Part shown: piece after piece, positions 1-10,338 of the stretch
How the letters are laid out: each line of letters starts with the position of its first letter
How positions within the stretch are numbered: the first letter of the stretch is position 1
Assembly: GCA_014529385.2 (NCBI GenBank)
Contig: CM043957.1
Span: 90,733,160 to 90,797,159, forward strand
Direction: 5' to 3'
Origin: Adiantum capillus-veneris
Lineage: Eukaryota; Streptophyta; Polypodiopsida; Polypodiales; Pteridaceae
DNA length: 64,000 nucleotides
Program-made: the position numbers and the translations under genes
The notes under the pieces: model-generated
Told to the model about the DNA's origin: nothing
The model's input: only the letters and a program-made list of their open reading frames with translations
Database searches by the model: none

Positions 1-400
1 TTCTGGAATGAGTGTCGCCTCGTCCTGTTGTCCTTTCAATCTGCCAGTCAACCCGATTTTGTGCCTTTTTGGGGCACCGTGTAGCGATATGTCCTTGTTC
101 TCCACGTTCAAAACACTTTCCTGCTTTGAAATATTCATCTTTGGTCTTCTGTCAGTGAAGGTCGTCTATCTCTTTATCGATTGTTTCTGCTATGACTTCT
201 GAAGGTTCATCTTATGGGTAAATCAAGTTACCCGAATGCATAGCAAATCCCTGCTTTGCATGTCCCATCCATTGTAGTATCGACTCGGGCTTCCTTTCAA
301 GAATGAAGTCTCGAATTTCTTTGCGAAGTCCACAAAAAAGCCGCTCAATCTACTCCTTAAAACTGATCTTCTTAAAGGATGAAACTGGTAGAAAAGTTTC
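1..400 (-). pseudogene. Ty3/gypsy gag, C-terminal part with zinc knuckle (element M1)
   Basis: Read on the minus strand, this stretch encodes the end of a retrotransposon capsid protein. A region rich in L-R-K-E-I-R-D-F is followed by a nucleocapsid zinc knuckle of the form C-F-E-R-G-E-Q-G-H-I-A-T-R-C. The second cysteine of the normal C-x2-C-x4-H-x4-C pattern is replaced by Arg (a TGT to CGT change), so zinc binding is probably lost. Stop codons lie in frame before the knuckle. This is the continuation of the gag that begins at 7822; the frame is broken by the insertions at 1565-6932 and 401-1076. The rest of the pol region would lie to the left of the window. It is a dead gag copy. Confidence 0.75.
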
Positions 401-1076
401 TATCACAAGACGGACACCACGTGCCAATAGAAAAGAACAGACTGAACAACTTTAAGCACTTCAAATAACAACTGAACTGAAAAAGAGAGACGACACGCGA
501 CACGGAGTGGCGGAATTCCATCCGAGAGAGTATTGGCCCCAAACCTTGGCGCCCCTTTCGGTATTTCTTTATATTGCATCAACTCAGTACAAGCCGGTAC
601 TCTAGACTGTGCACCTTCTTCAAGAAGCATGCCAGAGAATGAGCCCTTAGCACATATTAAAGATCCTTGGCCTATGAAAAAGCAGTTTACATGAAAAGCC
701 TTCAAACTCAAAAGCTTCTGGTCCAAAAGCAATGCCAAAAAGCTGCAAGCGTAATTCACAGAAATCCGTACAACTGACACGTCAGCAATCAGAGCAAAGT
801 GCGGAGATCCGTACAGTCTGCCACGTCACCAGCCATTAAAAAAATCCGCAGTGTCCGTACAGCTGCCACGTCATCAGCTCATGCGCAAGCCTTTGTGGAT
901 AGGTCCTGATTTATTTTAATCCTTCATGTCAATTGGGGCCCCATCGGACGGGGTCCCCATAAGATGGTAGGACTTCTTCTTCTGTTACTTGTTCTTCTTA
1001 GGGTTTAGGCCCCTTGGCCGACATCTGCAAGTTGGCTCCACTCTTCAGGGCTTTGACACGTCAGCAGTTTGTGACA
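401..1076 (-). repeat. Probable solo LTR inserted in the M1 gag
   Basis: On the minus strand this block starts TGTCACAAAC and ends near TTGTGATA, and it resembles the LTR at 8211-8986. The shared parts include the segment around 'TTGGCCCCAAA..TGGCGCCCCTTTC' and repeated TGCCACGTCA motifs. It sits between two halves of the gag protein (minus-strand D-F-G-E-L on one side, a F-K-K-I-S-F-K block on the other), as an LTR insertion would. I see no convincing 5-bp target duplication (ATTCC versus GTTTC), so the edges are approximate. A solo LTR left by recombination is the simplest reading. Confidence 0.65.
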
Positions 1077-1564
1077 ATTCCCCAAAATCTTTCAAAGAAT
1101 CCAAAGATTCTGTCTTGATCATCTGAATATGGTTCCAGTCAGTAATCGCGCCTCGTTCGTATTCTTGTGTGAGCCATGAAGAAATAAAGAGTTTCTTAAA
1201 TTTCAACCACTTTGTCGGCGCTTGTTTCCTTAACATCAGAGTGGACCCCCTTGTCCGTGCATTGCCTTTCAGAAAGGATGCCGCCCGTCTGATCTTGGAG
1301 TGCTTTGTATAGCGGCCTCAAGAAAATGCTATGTCAAACTGTTGGACAAAGGCTAAATCCTTGGGAGCATCTTAGAACCCTGAAAAGTGCTCAAACTTTA
1401 CTACCTGTCCTCCCTCTTTTAATTCTTTGGGCTTTTTGCCCTTCTCATCGAGGAAATCATATTGATTGGCAATGTAAAAGTGCTTTCTTTTTGCATAAAA
1501 CATCGTCGTTTCTTGCCCTTTCTATCCTTATCACTCGAGTCAGAAGAAGATGAGGTGTCCGAGC
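1077..1564 (-). pseudogene. Middle part of the M1 gag
   Basis: This minus-strand reading continues the gag of M1 after the E1 insertion. It starts with a Ser/Asp-rich stretch that joins in frame to the Ser-rich stretch on the other side of E1 (near 6950). It then runs through a basic segment (K-G-K-K-R-R) and a capsid-like W-L-T-Q-E-Y block. In-frame stops occur near 1420. It ends where the probable solo LTR begins. The continuity of the reading frame on the two sides of E1 shows that E1 landed inside a formerly open gag. Confidence 0.6.
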
Positions 1565-3034
1565 TGTCATCAGCCCGTGGCAATTCCATTTTTGTTTATT
1601 CTCTTTCTTTGGGGAATTTCGTTTGTTTTACCTTTTGGAAACACCCCTCTGGAAATCTAACTGCCCTGCATTGCATAGCCGGTGTGGAACTGTTCAGAGA
1701 GAGTCCAGACCTGAGGGCTAAAGAGCACTAAGGTTGGACAAGGACTATGGTTAGCCAAAGTGGGGTCATTGGCCAGCCAAAGCGGAATCCTTTGCTACAT
1801 AGGCTACATTTTAGTTTTGGGTGTGGCTGCAGTGTACAAAGAGGGTCAGATGACCTAGAAGAATGTAATGGCAGAAACTCCTAAATTTTAGGGATTGCTA
1901 TTTTTGGACGGCAAAATGTCTGCACGTCATTACGTGCAGTTTGACATGGGGATCATTTTGTTACTCTGTGGCCAAGTCAACAGAGGCTGCAGGTGAGATA
2001 TTTTTAGACCCGAGGGTCTAAAGCGGGAAAATGCACAAATGAGTGACACTTGGCACTCTGAGGCCAGTTTACTACTTAAAGAGAAGGCAAAAACGTGATT
2101 TTCAGCTGTGAGCTCGTTTTTGAGTGCTGTCACAGATGGGAGAGCTTCAATGGAGTGCTGGCTTACCCTCTATGTACAGTGAGGTAGGATGTCATGACCT
2201 GCACACCTCTCACTGCTCTCTCTCTCCCCTATTCTTTATGGTTATGCCCCTCTAGTGGGCTTTTCATTTGACCAATGTATAGTTATGTGGGTTCATGCGC
2301 GATTGCCGAGGCAACAGCCTCTTGCACAGGTACTGGATTAGCTAGTGGCTAATCCCCCGCAGGTGTAGGTGAATTCGGAGAGGTTTCACGTGCGAAATCC
2401 CGTCCGATTCAAAGGGCAAGTAGCCCTACAGGTGCGGGAGCTCAAGGACTTGCTAGGGATGCGACCGGCACGCGAAACGGAGCCCGAAACAGTGAATTAC
2501 AGCCTGCTGTGTATTTTTGCAGGTTTACGGTTTCAGCCCTAAACGGACCCTAATACCCCCAGGAGGTTCGGGGACGCAAGGGGACCGCTGTACAGGTGAT
2601 CTGGCGCATTTTCAGGGCAGAAAACAGAGAATTCAGCGTGCTGCAGATTCTCGCCAGGTTTTGCAAAGTGTCCGTATGCGTCGGGAAAGTCATCTAATGC
2701 GTGGGGATACTGACTGTGAAGGGTCCTAGTACAGTTATGTTGCTGAAATCGAGCCAGAACAGAAGAAATTCAGCCCAGATTGTGCGGGGCAGCTTGTAGG
2801 GAACCACAGCTTTTATTCCCTCTTTTAAAGATAAAGAAATACCGGAAGGGGCGCCTATTTAGGGGCCAATCTGGTGTCTGACTCGCATACAGATGCATTC
2901 TAGCATGTGTATCCCATTCCTCTCTCTTGTGTCATTATAGCGCAGGTAGAATAGACGACTAATAATGGGTGAAAGCTAAATCAAGGTTTGAAGTAAAGTC
3001 TACCGCCCTTTTTGAAGTTAACAGGCCGGTTACA
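1565..3034 (+). repeat. 5' LTR of E1
   Basis: This 1470-bp repeat is nearly identical to 5457-6932, which indicates a fairly recent insertion. Its 3' part contains an R-like block, shared with other LTRs in the window, where AAAGAAATACC is followed by GGGGCGCC and GGGGCCAAT. The base after the terminal CA begins TGGTTCCATCGACGG, a likely primer-binding site. This differs from the initiator-Met site used by M1. Confidence 0.88.
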
Positions 3035-3162
3035 TGGTTCCATCGACGGGATTAAATCACTTTTTCCTCAAAAAGTGAGCCTTGGTCAGTTTGGGTTAAA
3101 GACACAGAGAGGTTGGGATGACCTTGAAAACACAGAGAGTTTGAAAGTAGATCGAGTGGATT

Positions 3163-3310
3163 TACAGGTGAGAAAGGCTACGAGAGTCTTTCTTTGGATA
3201 CAGGTGAGAAAGGGTACGAGTCTTTCTTTGGATTTACAGGTGAGAAAGGCTACGAGAGTCTTTCTTTGGATACAGGTGAGAAAGGCTATGAGTCTTTCTT
3301 TGGATACAGG
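3163..3310 (+). repeat. Four-unit minisatellite in the E1 leader
   Basis: About four copies of a 35-38-bp unit run head to tail between the 5' LTR and the gag start. Each contains ACAGGTGAGAAAGG, then TACGAG and TCTTTCTTTGGA. The units alternate in length by two or three bases. Every unit contains CAGGTGAG, which matches a strong splice donor. It ends next to the ATG at 3311. Confidence 0.8.
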
Positions 3311-3995
3311 ATGGATGGCAACGAGGAAGTGGGTTCCTCTTCAGAGGATAGACAGCCTATTCCAACTGCACATGAAATTGGCGAGTTCAGGCCAAGCAAA
3401 GAAAGCTTTGTGGGTTGTTACTGCTATGACCATGTTCAAGCAATTGATGGAGAATCCAAGATTTATGGAGTTCATACAATCTTCATCAATAGCACATCAA
3501 ATTCAAGGCAATTTTGGCATGCCAGGAACAGTGTTTAGGGGTATGCAAGGCATGGTGCCCAACCCCATGTATGCAAACATTGGTTTGCACCCAAGATTTC
3601 AGGGCACACAAGGTCAGTTGGGGGTGTCACAAGGCAACTTGGGTATGGCTGGTTTTTCAATCCCATCAGTGAATATGACACCTGGACATCAACATGTTAC
3701 TGGCCAGGGAGTACAGATGGCTCCCACAAGTGTACCCATCATGCAAACTCTCTTTTGACAATTTGGAGTCAATGGATAAGCTAAATCCATACAAAGAAGA
3801 TGATCAGTGAGTCCATTGACATATTCAATGGCTTTGATGAGAGGACAAAGGTTTTCTCTTTCCTCGAACAGTTTGACAAAGCATTTGTTGGAAGGAGCAT
3901 TTCAAGTCAGGAAAGCTGCCACTTTTCTGGGAAAAAATGCAAGTTAGTGGTGGAATACACTGTTGTTACAAGGACAGACTCCTTCCACTTGGAAT
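3311..3995 (+). pseudogene. E1 gag, degraded
   Basis: The reading begins at ATG 3311 (M-D-G-N-E-E-V) next to the minisatellite. It shifts frame into a block M-E-N-P-R-F-M-E-F-I-Q, which resembles the K-D-P-Q-F-A-K-F block in the M1 gag. It then goes through a Gly/Pro/Gln-rich stretch and, after further frameshifts, into a capsid segment with the R-K-A-A-T-F-L-G and W-W-N-T-L motifs typical of gypsy capsids. It is broken by at least two frameshifts and stops near 3997. The zinc knuckle and protease are absent. Confidence 0.65.
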
Positions 3996-3999
3996 GATT

Positions 4000-4455
4000 T
4001 CATACAGGTACCGAATTAGCTAAAGGCTAATTCAAAACAGGTACAGGATGATTTAACAAGATTTCTTACGAGAAATCTCGTGTAAATCAAAGGGCAAGTA
4101 GTCCTTCTGATGCAGAAGATCAAAGGCTACGAATTGTTGCAATTGGCACGCAAAACAGAGCCCGAAAGAAGAAAATACAGCTTGTTGTATTTTTGCAGAT
4201 TTAGGGTTTTGACCCTATTTGATGTTTTTTTGTCCCAAGAGCTTCGAGGAAGCTAGAGGACAGTAATACAAGTGATCTGGAGTATTTTAGGCGCTAAAAA
4301 CAGAGAATTCAGCGTGCTGAATTTCTAGGACAGGTTTGCAAAATGCTCTATTATGCGTGGATAATCACTTGGATATGTGGATTTTTGGTTGTGAAGGTTT
4401 CTACTATAGTTATGCTGCCAAAATTGGGTCAAAAAGAGAATTCTCAGCCCAATAA
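4000..4455 (+). repeat. Diverged LTR-like fragment inside E1
   Basis: The sequence parallels 2331-2780 of the E1 LTR. Shared landmarks are AAAGGGCAAGTAG, the ACAGAGCCCGAAA region, TGTATTTTTGCAG, AACAGAGAATTCAGCGTGCTG and the closing TTCTCAGCCCA. It is clearly more diverged than the two LTRs are from each other. It lies between the gag and the pol end, as if an older related LTR or a recombination between related elements replaced most of pol. Confidence 0.6.
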
Positions 4456-4555
4456 AAGTGACAGCATAAGGGTAGATCACAGGTTAATCTCCAAAGATCA
4501 AGATGAAGAGCAAAGAAAGATTGTTTTCGATGCTCAGTATGCAAATCAGTGATAT

Positions 4556-4830
4556 TGCATAAAGGCTGAAATTGCCTGAGAGTTGCAAGATTCACAATGC
4601 GTTTCACGTGAGTCTTCTCAGACCCTATGTGGGTGATGTGCCAAAAGATATGCCAGCTGAAAATCAGCCGGAAGTCGAGGAACTTGACGAGATCTTGGTC
4701 CCGGAATAGATTTTGGCACATAAAGAAAGAAAAGAAAAGGCAAGGTTGCAAGCTGTTGTTTGGTAAAGTTCAAAAGCTATTCACCTCTGGATGTCAAGTG
4801 GATGGAAAAAAGTGAACTTGCAGAGTCGCT
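4556..4830 (+). pseudogene. C-terminal end of gypsy pol (integrase tail) in E1
   Basis: The forward frames contain I-H-N-A-F-H-V-S-L-L-R-P-Y, the standard link between the integrase core and its tail. It is followed by an acidic E-L-D-E-I-L-V-P-E and a chromodomain-like S-P-L-D-V-K-W-M-E-K-S-E-L. A premature stop and a frameshift break the reading. Nothing upstream of this part of pol survives in E1. Confidence 0.7.
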
Positions 4831-5456
4831 AAAAGTATCGGAACTTAAAACCTTGGTTTGCAACCTACCTTGACCCCTTGAGATTCAGAGCTACATGGAT
4901 TGTCAGTTTGACAATGGCTTCTGAAAGAAATGATGTACATGTTACTTACAGTGAGCTCAAATGAAGTGCATGTTACATGAATGCTAGAGTTGTACAGATT
5001 GTCAGTTTTGGCAATTGCTCTTATGGAATGTCCAAAAGTTTGGTTAGTGCTATACAAGTGAGTATTTCTTGTCAGCTTGTCAAGGATACAGTAATTGCTT
5101 CTATTTAAGGGTACATGTGTAACTGCATTCTTAAACTGTCGGTTTGGGTATGCTCGAAAGTGTTACTGGATCCAACGTGTACTAAAAGACAGTGGCAAAA
5201 TGGGTTGCTACCATTTTGTCATTGGAAAGTTAATGCCTCAAAGCAATGGCAGAGTGCAAAGCTACCACTATGTCATTGGGACAGGGTTCACACGCAGGCA
5301 ATACATGTGTCGACGAGTTGTTGAATACACCAGGGTTGACAATGAGCATGTATGTGTCGTACATGTGTCGACGAGGTGTTGAATACACTAAGGTTGACCG
5401 TGACCATGTACGACATAGGTGCAAACGAGGGCGTTTGAGATTTCAAGAGGGGGGTA
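4831..5456 (+). other. E1 3' untranslated region with polypurine tract
   Basis: There is no long open frame here. It contains a repeated block (ACATGTGTCGACGAG followed by TGTTGAATACAC, near 5304 and 5358) and paired TGTCATTGG blocks (5217, 5272). It ends in the polypurine tract 5443-5456 that primes plus-strand synthesis at the 3' LTR. Confidence 0.65.
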
Positions 5457-6932
5457 TGTCACTAGCCAGTGGCAATTCCATTTTTGTTTATTTTCTCTTT
5501 CTTTGGGGAATTTGGTTTGTTTTACCTTTTGGAAACACCCCTCTGGAAATCTAACTGCCCTGCATTGCATAGCCGGTGTGGAACTGTTCAGAGAGAGTCC
5601 AGACCTGAGAGCTAAAGAGCACTAAGGTTGGACAAGGACTATGGTTAGCCAAAGTGGGGTCATTGGCCAGCCAAAGCGGAATCCTTTGCTACATAGGCTA
5701 CATTTCAGTTCTGGGTGTGGCTGCAGTGTACAAAGAGGGTCAGATGACCTAGAAGAATGTAATGGCAGAAACTCCTAAATTTTAGGGATTGCCATTTTTG
5801 GACGGCAAAATGTCTGCACGTCATTACGTGCAATTTGACATGGGGATCATTTTGTTACTCTGTGGCCAAGTCAACAGAGGCTGCAGGTGAGATATTTTTA
5901 GACCCGAGGGTCTAAAGCGGGAAAATGCACAAATAGTGACACTTGGCACTCTGAATGTAGTTTACTACTTAAAGAGAAGGCAAAAACGTGATTTTCAGTT
6001 GTGAGCTCGTTTTTGAGTGCTGTCACAGGTGGGAGAGCTTCAATGGAGTGCTGGCTTACCCTCTATGTACAATGAGGTGCAGGATGTCATGACCTGCATA
6101 CCTCTCACTGCTCTCTCTCTCTCCCCTATTCTTTATGGTTATGCCCCTCTAGTGGGCTTTTCATTTGACCAATGTATAGTTATGTGGGTTCATGCGTGAT
6201 TGCTGAGGCAAGAGCCTCTTGCACAGGTATTGGATTAGCTAGCGGCTAATCCCCCGCAGGTACAAGTGAATTCGGAGAGGTTTCACGTGCGAAATCCCGT
6301 CCGATTCAAAGGGCAAGTAGCCCTTCAGGTGCGGGAGCTCGAGGACTTGCTATGGATGCGACCGGCACGCGAAACGGAGCCCGAAACAATGAATTACAGC
6401 CAGCTGTGTATTTTTGCAGGTTTAGGGTTTCGGCCCTAAATGGACCCTAATACCGCCAGGAGGTTCGGGGACGCGAGGGGACCGTTGTACAGGTGATCTG
6501 GTGCATTTTCAAGGCAGATAACAGAGAATGCAGCGTGCTGCAGATTCTCGCCAGGTTTTGCAAAGTGTCCGTATGCGTCGGGAAAGTCATCTAATGCGTG
6601 GGGATACTGACTATGAAGGGTCCTAGTACAATTATGTTGCCGAAATTGGACCAGAACAGAAGAAATTCAGCCCAGATTGTGCGGGGCAGCTTGTAGGGAA
6701 CCACAGCTTTTATTCCCTCTTTTAAAGAATAAAGAAATACCGAAAGGGGCGCCTATTTAGGGGCCAATCTTGTGTCTGACTCGCATACAGATGCATTCTA
6801 GCATCTATATCCCATTCCCCTCTCTTGTGTCATTGTAGCACATGTAGAATAGACGACTAATAATGGGTGAAAGCTAAATCAAGGTTTGAAGTAAAGTCTA
6901 CCGCCTTTTTTGAAGTTAACAGGCCGGTTACA
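5457..6932 (+). repeat. 3' LTR of E1
   Basis: This 1476-bp copy matches 1565-3034 end to end with scattered substitutions and a few short indels. An AATAAA at 6728-6733 precedes the conserved GAAATACC / GGGGCGCC block and may be the polyadenylation signal. The LTR ends GGTTACA, followed directly by the CGAGC target duplication. Confidence 0.88.
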
Positions 6933-7822
6933 CGAGCTGTCAGAAGATGAGGACGAACTGGGAAATCCTTCTAAGCATACACGCTTCTTCTGCTTTCTGG
7001 CGTTTTTAAAAGTGGCTTTTTGACCCAAGTAACCGGGGAAATTAGTTCCCTTGTTACGTTTCTTCAATTGCTTTTTGGACCGCTTCTTCGTGTCCAGAAG
7101 TTGATTGATTTGGGCCTGGACTGCATCATGGAGTTCTCCCTCAGTAAACATTCTCGGAGTAGGAGGCTTCTTGTTTGCCGGTTTGATTGGTGGCTCGGTG
7201 GTTTTCTGCCACTGAGTATGCACTTTAGCCATCGACTACTGGGTCAAAAATTTTGCAAATTGGGGATCGTGAGCAAACTAAAGCATCTGCTTTGTGCACT
7301 CATCAACCTGCTGTCGACGTTGCATCTCCAAGAATTCCTACTGTGTGGGCCGAGGTGGCCCGTACTCGTTCTCTGCTAAGTCACTTAAATTTTCTATATT
7401 GCTTCCTCTCGCCTCAACGGTGGCAGAAGAGGTCGAATGATTCTTTTCGGATCCATAATGTTATGTGGGATTCTTAATGGCTTTATGCCCTGTAAGACAA
7501 AGTGATGAAGATAGGAGCGTGCCCGATGCGCGATGTATAAAGGGTGGGAGTGCCTAATAAGTCCGGAGTTTCGCCATTGAGCATGCACTTCAGCCATCGA
7601 CTGTTGGGTCAAAAATTTTGCAAATTGGGGATCCTTAGCAAATTGAAGCATCTGTTTTGTGCACTCGTCAACCTGTTGTCGATATTGCATCTCCAAGAGT
7701 TCATACTGTGTGGACCAAGGTGGCCCGTACTCGTTCTCTGCTAAGTCGCTTAAATTTTCCGTATTGCCTCCTCTCGCCTCATTGGTGGCAGAAGAGGTTG
7801 ATTGATTCTTTTCGGAATCCAT
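6933..7822 (-). pseudogene. N-terminal part of the M1 gag, with internal tandem duplication
   Basis: On the minus strand the gag starts at 7822 (M-D-S-E-K-N-Q). It reads through an acidic N-terminus, a Y-G-P-P motif and a helical block F-A-K-D-P-Q-F-A-K-F, then breaks. A roughly 365-bp tandem duplication covers the same N-terminal part plus its leader (7209-7540 matches 7574-7905), so the block appears twice. In the second copy a frameshift scrambles the first residues. The downstream part continues through a Lys-rich and Ser-rich segment up to the E1 insertion. The encoded protein would be the structural capsid of the M1 retrotransposon. Confidence 0.7.
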
Positions 7823-8210
7823 AATGTAATGTGGGATTCTTTATGGCTTTATGCCCTGTAAGACAAAGCAATGAAGACGAGGGCGCGCCCGATGCGCGAT
7901 GTATGAAGTCCGAGATCAGGGCTAATAAGTCCGGGATCGGGGCTAATAAGTTTCTTCAATAACAATTCCCAAAAGTGCCCCCAAGTGCCTTGTCCGCTCT
8001 TTGATAGGACCTGTATGCTTTGAGAAAAGCACACGCCTGATGCTCTGATACCACTGTAACAAACTTGGACACCCCGAGTGGCTAATAAGTCCAGGGTCGG
8101 GACCCGAAGATTCTTCAATAACATTTTCAAAAGTGCCCAAGTGTCTTGTCCGCTCTTTGATAGGACTTGTATGATTTGAGAAAAGCACACGCCTGATGCT
8201 CTGATACCAC
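7823..8210 (-). other. M1 leader with two primer-binding sites
   Basis: On the minus strand, TGGTATCAGAGC, the usual initiator-Met tRNA primer site of plant LTR elements, occurs twice (8198-8209 and 8042-8053). Both follow a short LTR end reading TTTGTTAC. A block of about 150 bp including the LTR end and primer site is therefore tandemly repeated (about 7960-8100 and 8101-8235). Only the outer copy joins the full LTR. Confidence 0.8.
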
Positions 8211-8986
8211 CGTAACAAACTTGGACACCCAAGTCTAGAATCTGTCGCAACACTAGAGAGAATCACTTAAAATACTTCACAACTTTAAAATCACAGTTCA
8301 ATTCGAGATGACACGGTCCGTCGTAGTTCCGTGCTCAGAGGAATTGGCCCCAAAGACTGGCGCCCCTTTCAGTATTTCTTTTATATTAATGCTTGATCAA
8401 AGTTACAACGCACTTAGGGTCCTCCGCTCTCAGACTCTGTGTCCAGATGTCCTAAAGAGTGAGGCATAGTTACCCGGAACGGGGAACGAGGATTGACAAC
8501 ATGCATGAAATGCCATTCCTTGTTTCGGATACTCACGTTTGAAACACGGAACGGGGATCTGGAACAGGAAATTGGGATGGGAACGGGGAACGGGGACCTG
8601 AAGATGGCCATTCCTTGTAACTATGAAGTGAGGCCCTTAGGGCTTTTTTATTCTTACAAGGGATGCCCAAAAGCAGAGCCCCAAAAGCAGTTAAAACTCA
8701 AAAGCAAACTATTCCAAAAGCAACTGGTCAAAAACTGCCATAAAAAAGTCAGCAGCGCAAAAAGCGGAATTCCGTACAACTGCCACGTGATCAACCAGTA
8801 AGCGCAAATTGCGGAAGGCCTTACAGACTGCCATGTCAGCATGTCAGCGCACTTTTCGGGATTCTGCCACGTCAGCATGTCAACGTACTTTTTCGGGATT
8901 CTACCACATCAGCATGCCATGTCAGCACTGTCCGTACAATTTTTGTGTGTGTCCGGGCAGAACTGCCACGTCATCGATTTGTGACA
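8211..8986 (-). repeat. 5' LTR of M1
   Basis: On the minus strand this LTR begins TGTCACAAAT (8986) and ends TTTGTTACG next to the primer site at 8209. The U3 side carries several TGACGTGGCA-type motifs, and an R-like block with GGGGCGCC lies near 8365. It contains a 161-bp MITE (8465-8625). The base after 8986 belongs to the plus-strand gypsy element into which M1 inserted. Confidence 0.82.
8465..8625. mobile_element. 161-bp hAT-like MITE in the M1 LTR
   Basis: The insert has terminal inverted repeats beginning CATAGTTAC, with matching GGAA two bases further in. It is flanked by GAGTGAGG (8457-8464) and AAGTGAGG (8626-8633), an 8-bp target duplication with one mismatch. Eight-bp duplications and CA-starting ends are usual for hAT transposons. 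The interior is non-coding, with several GGAACGGGG repeats. No transposase is present. Confidence 0.78.
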
Positions 8987-9874
8987 GATTGCACAAGAGG
9001 AGAGTCACTCCACTCGTTTGTCACAGATTACCTAAATTGAATAAAGTCACTAATTTCTCGTTGAGATTTTAGGTTACTGATAGGTTGATAGTATTTTGCA
9101 GAATTACTTTATAAATAAATGTGCACTGAATTGGAAATTTCCTTAATTGAATTGAAAACATGTGCTCTTTCATGTGTGTATTGTTAGTTACGTGTAGAGA
9201 AAGATGTGTACAACATTTTGTCTGATGAATGATGAATGATTTGAACTTAGTGCATTTAGACATATGTTAGAGATCTCAGTGATATCTGGATGTCATGGCT
9301 AAGTGAATGTGAACTAAATGAAATTCGAGTGCATTAAGATGTCTATCCGGATGAGATGGCTGGATACTCTTGTGAGTGCATCAAGAGTTCCGGAAGGATG
9401 AGATGAGTGCACAATGATCTAGGTGGGTCAAGAGTTCTAGACGGAAGAGATGGCTAGATTGAATAATTGAAACACAAGTGTTTCGTGTGGACTAAGTGTT
9501 TGATTTTGTGAATTGCATGCTATGTGGATGTGTGTCTTGTGGGGATGGTCATGGGCATGGTTTTCCTGGTTGAAATGTGAAATGAAAGGATATGATACTA
9601 TTGATAGTAACAAGTTTTAGGAGACCAAGACATTCGTGAAAGATTAGTGCGATCTGGATGTGATTGCTAAGTCGTTACACTAATCAGGATTAGTATTTGA
9701 GATCCTCGACAAAAATGTGATTGATCAGTGACTGATGTCTATGTGGAAGTGTTGGATTGGTGGAGTCTGGTGCATGAGTACATAGAGTCAGTGTCGATTG
9801 AAGAGAGTTTCTATCCTTTGGCTATTTTTGCACTCGTAATCGAGGGCGATTACAATTCTTTCAAGAGGGGGGAA
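8987..9874 (+). other. 3' non-coding region of a plus-strand gypsy element, with polypurine tract
   Basis: This region has no coding trace. It resembles 14390-14865 in the neighbouring remnant (shared 'TTTGTCACAGATT', 'GATCAGTG(T/A)...TGGATGTCATTGCTA' style blocks). It ends with the polypurine tract TCAAGAGGGGGGAA (9861-9874) directly before the LTR at 9875, so it is the internal 3' end of that element. The rest of the element lies beyond M1, off the left edge. Confidence 0.65.
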
Positions 9875-10278
9875 TGTCACAAAGTGATGCCCAATTGGAA
9901 GACAAATGGACGAGTAGACAAGAGAAGCCGAACCAACCAACTTAAAGAACTTCTGAGCACCGGCCAAGGGGCCTAATCCTAAAAATCCCGAAGCTTGAAC
10001 TATGAGGGTGACTTCCGTAAAATGTCCTGACATGCTGACATGGCATACTGACGTGGCAACTGTTGTACAAAATTTCTATGTTTTACGCTATTGATGCCAC
10101 ATGGCTGTATTGTTTATAAGTGCCCTTGGGGTCTCACTTTGCAAAGCATATGGATGCAGAGTCTCAGAGCAAAGGACCCTTGGAGAGTTGTATCGTTGCG
10201 ACATAATAATAAAGAAACACTGAAAGGGGTGCCAATGTTTGGGTCCAGTGCATCTGGGCATAGAACTCCGCCATGCCG

Positions 10279-10336
<58 letters not shown>

Positions 10337-10338
<2 letters not shown>

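Larger units (their letters stand above)
1565..6932 (+). mobile_element. Complete LTR retrotransposon E1 (Ty3/gypsy, pol mostly deleted)
   Basis: Two direct repeats (1565-3034 and 5457-6932) start TGTCA and end GGTTACA. The element is flanked by the 5-bp duplication CGAGC (1560-1564 and 6933-6937). A purine-rich tract (CAAGAGGGGGGTA) lies just before the 3' LTR, and TGG follows the 5' LTR directly as a primer site should. The 2.4-kb interior carries only part of gag and the extreme C-terminus of pol. Protease, reverse transcriptase, RNase H and most of the integrase are missing, so it must have moved with proteins from elsewhere or lost pol after insertion. It is inserted in the opposite orientation inside the gag of M1. 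Confidence 0.92.

Noticed and set aside
8-202. Forward 64-codon frame at the left edge
   Set aside because: It is the antisense shadow of the minus-strand gag zinc-knuckle region.
10239-10336. Open frames through CT/GA tracts (also at 13820, 41760, 42400, 42560 and 42860) giving Leu-Ser or Arg-Glu repeats
   Set aside because: They are translations of dinucleotide repeats on both strands and all frames, not genes. The start of the LINE frame at 10239 is one of these artefacts.
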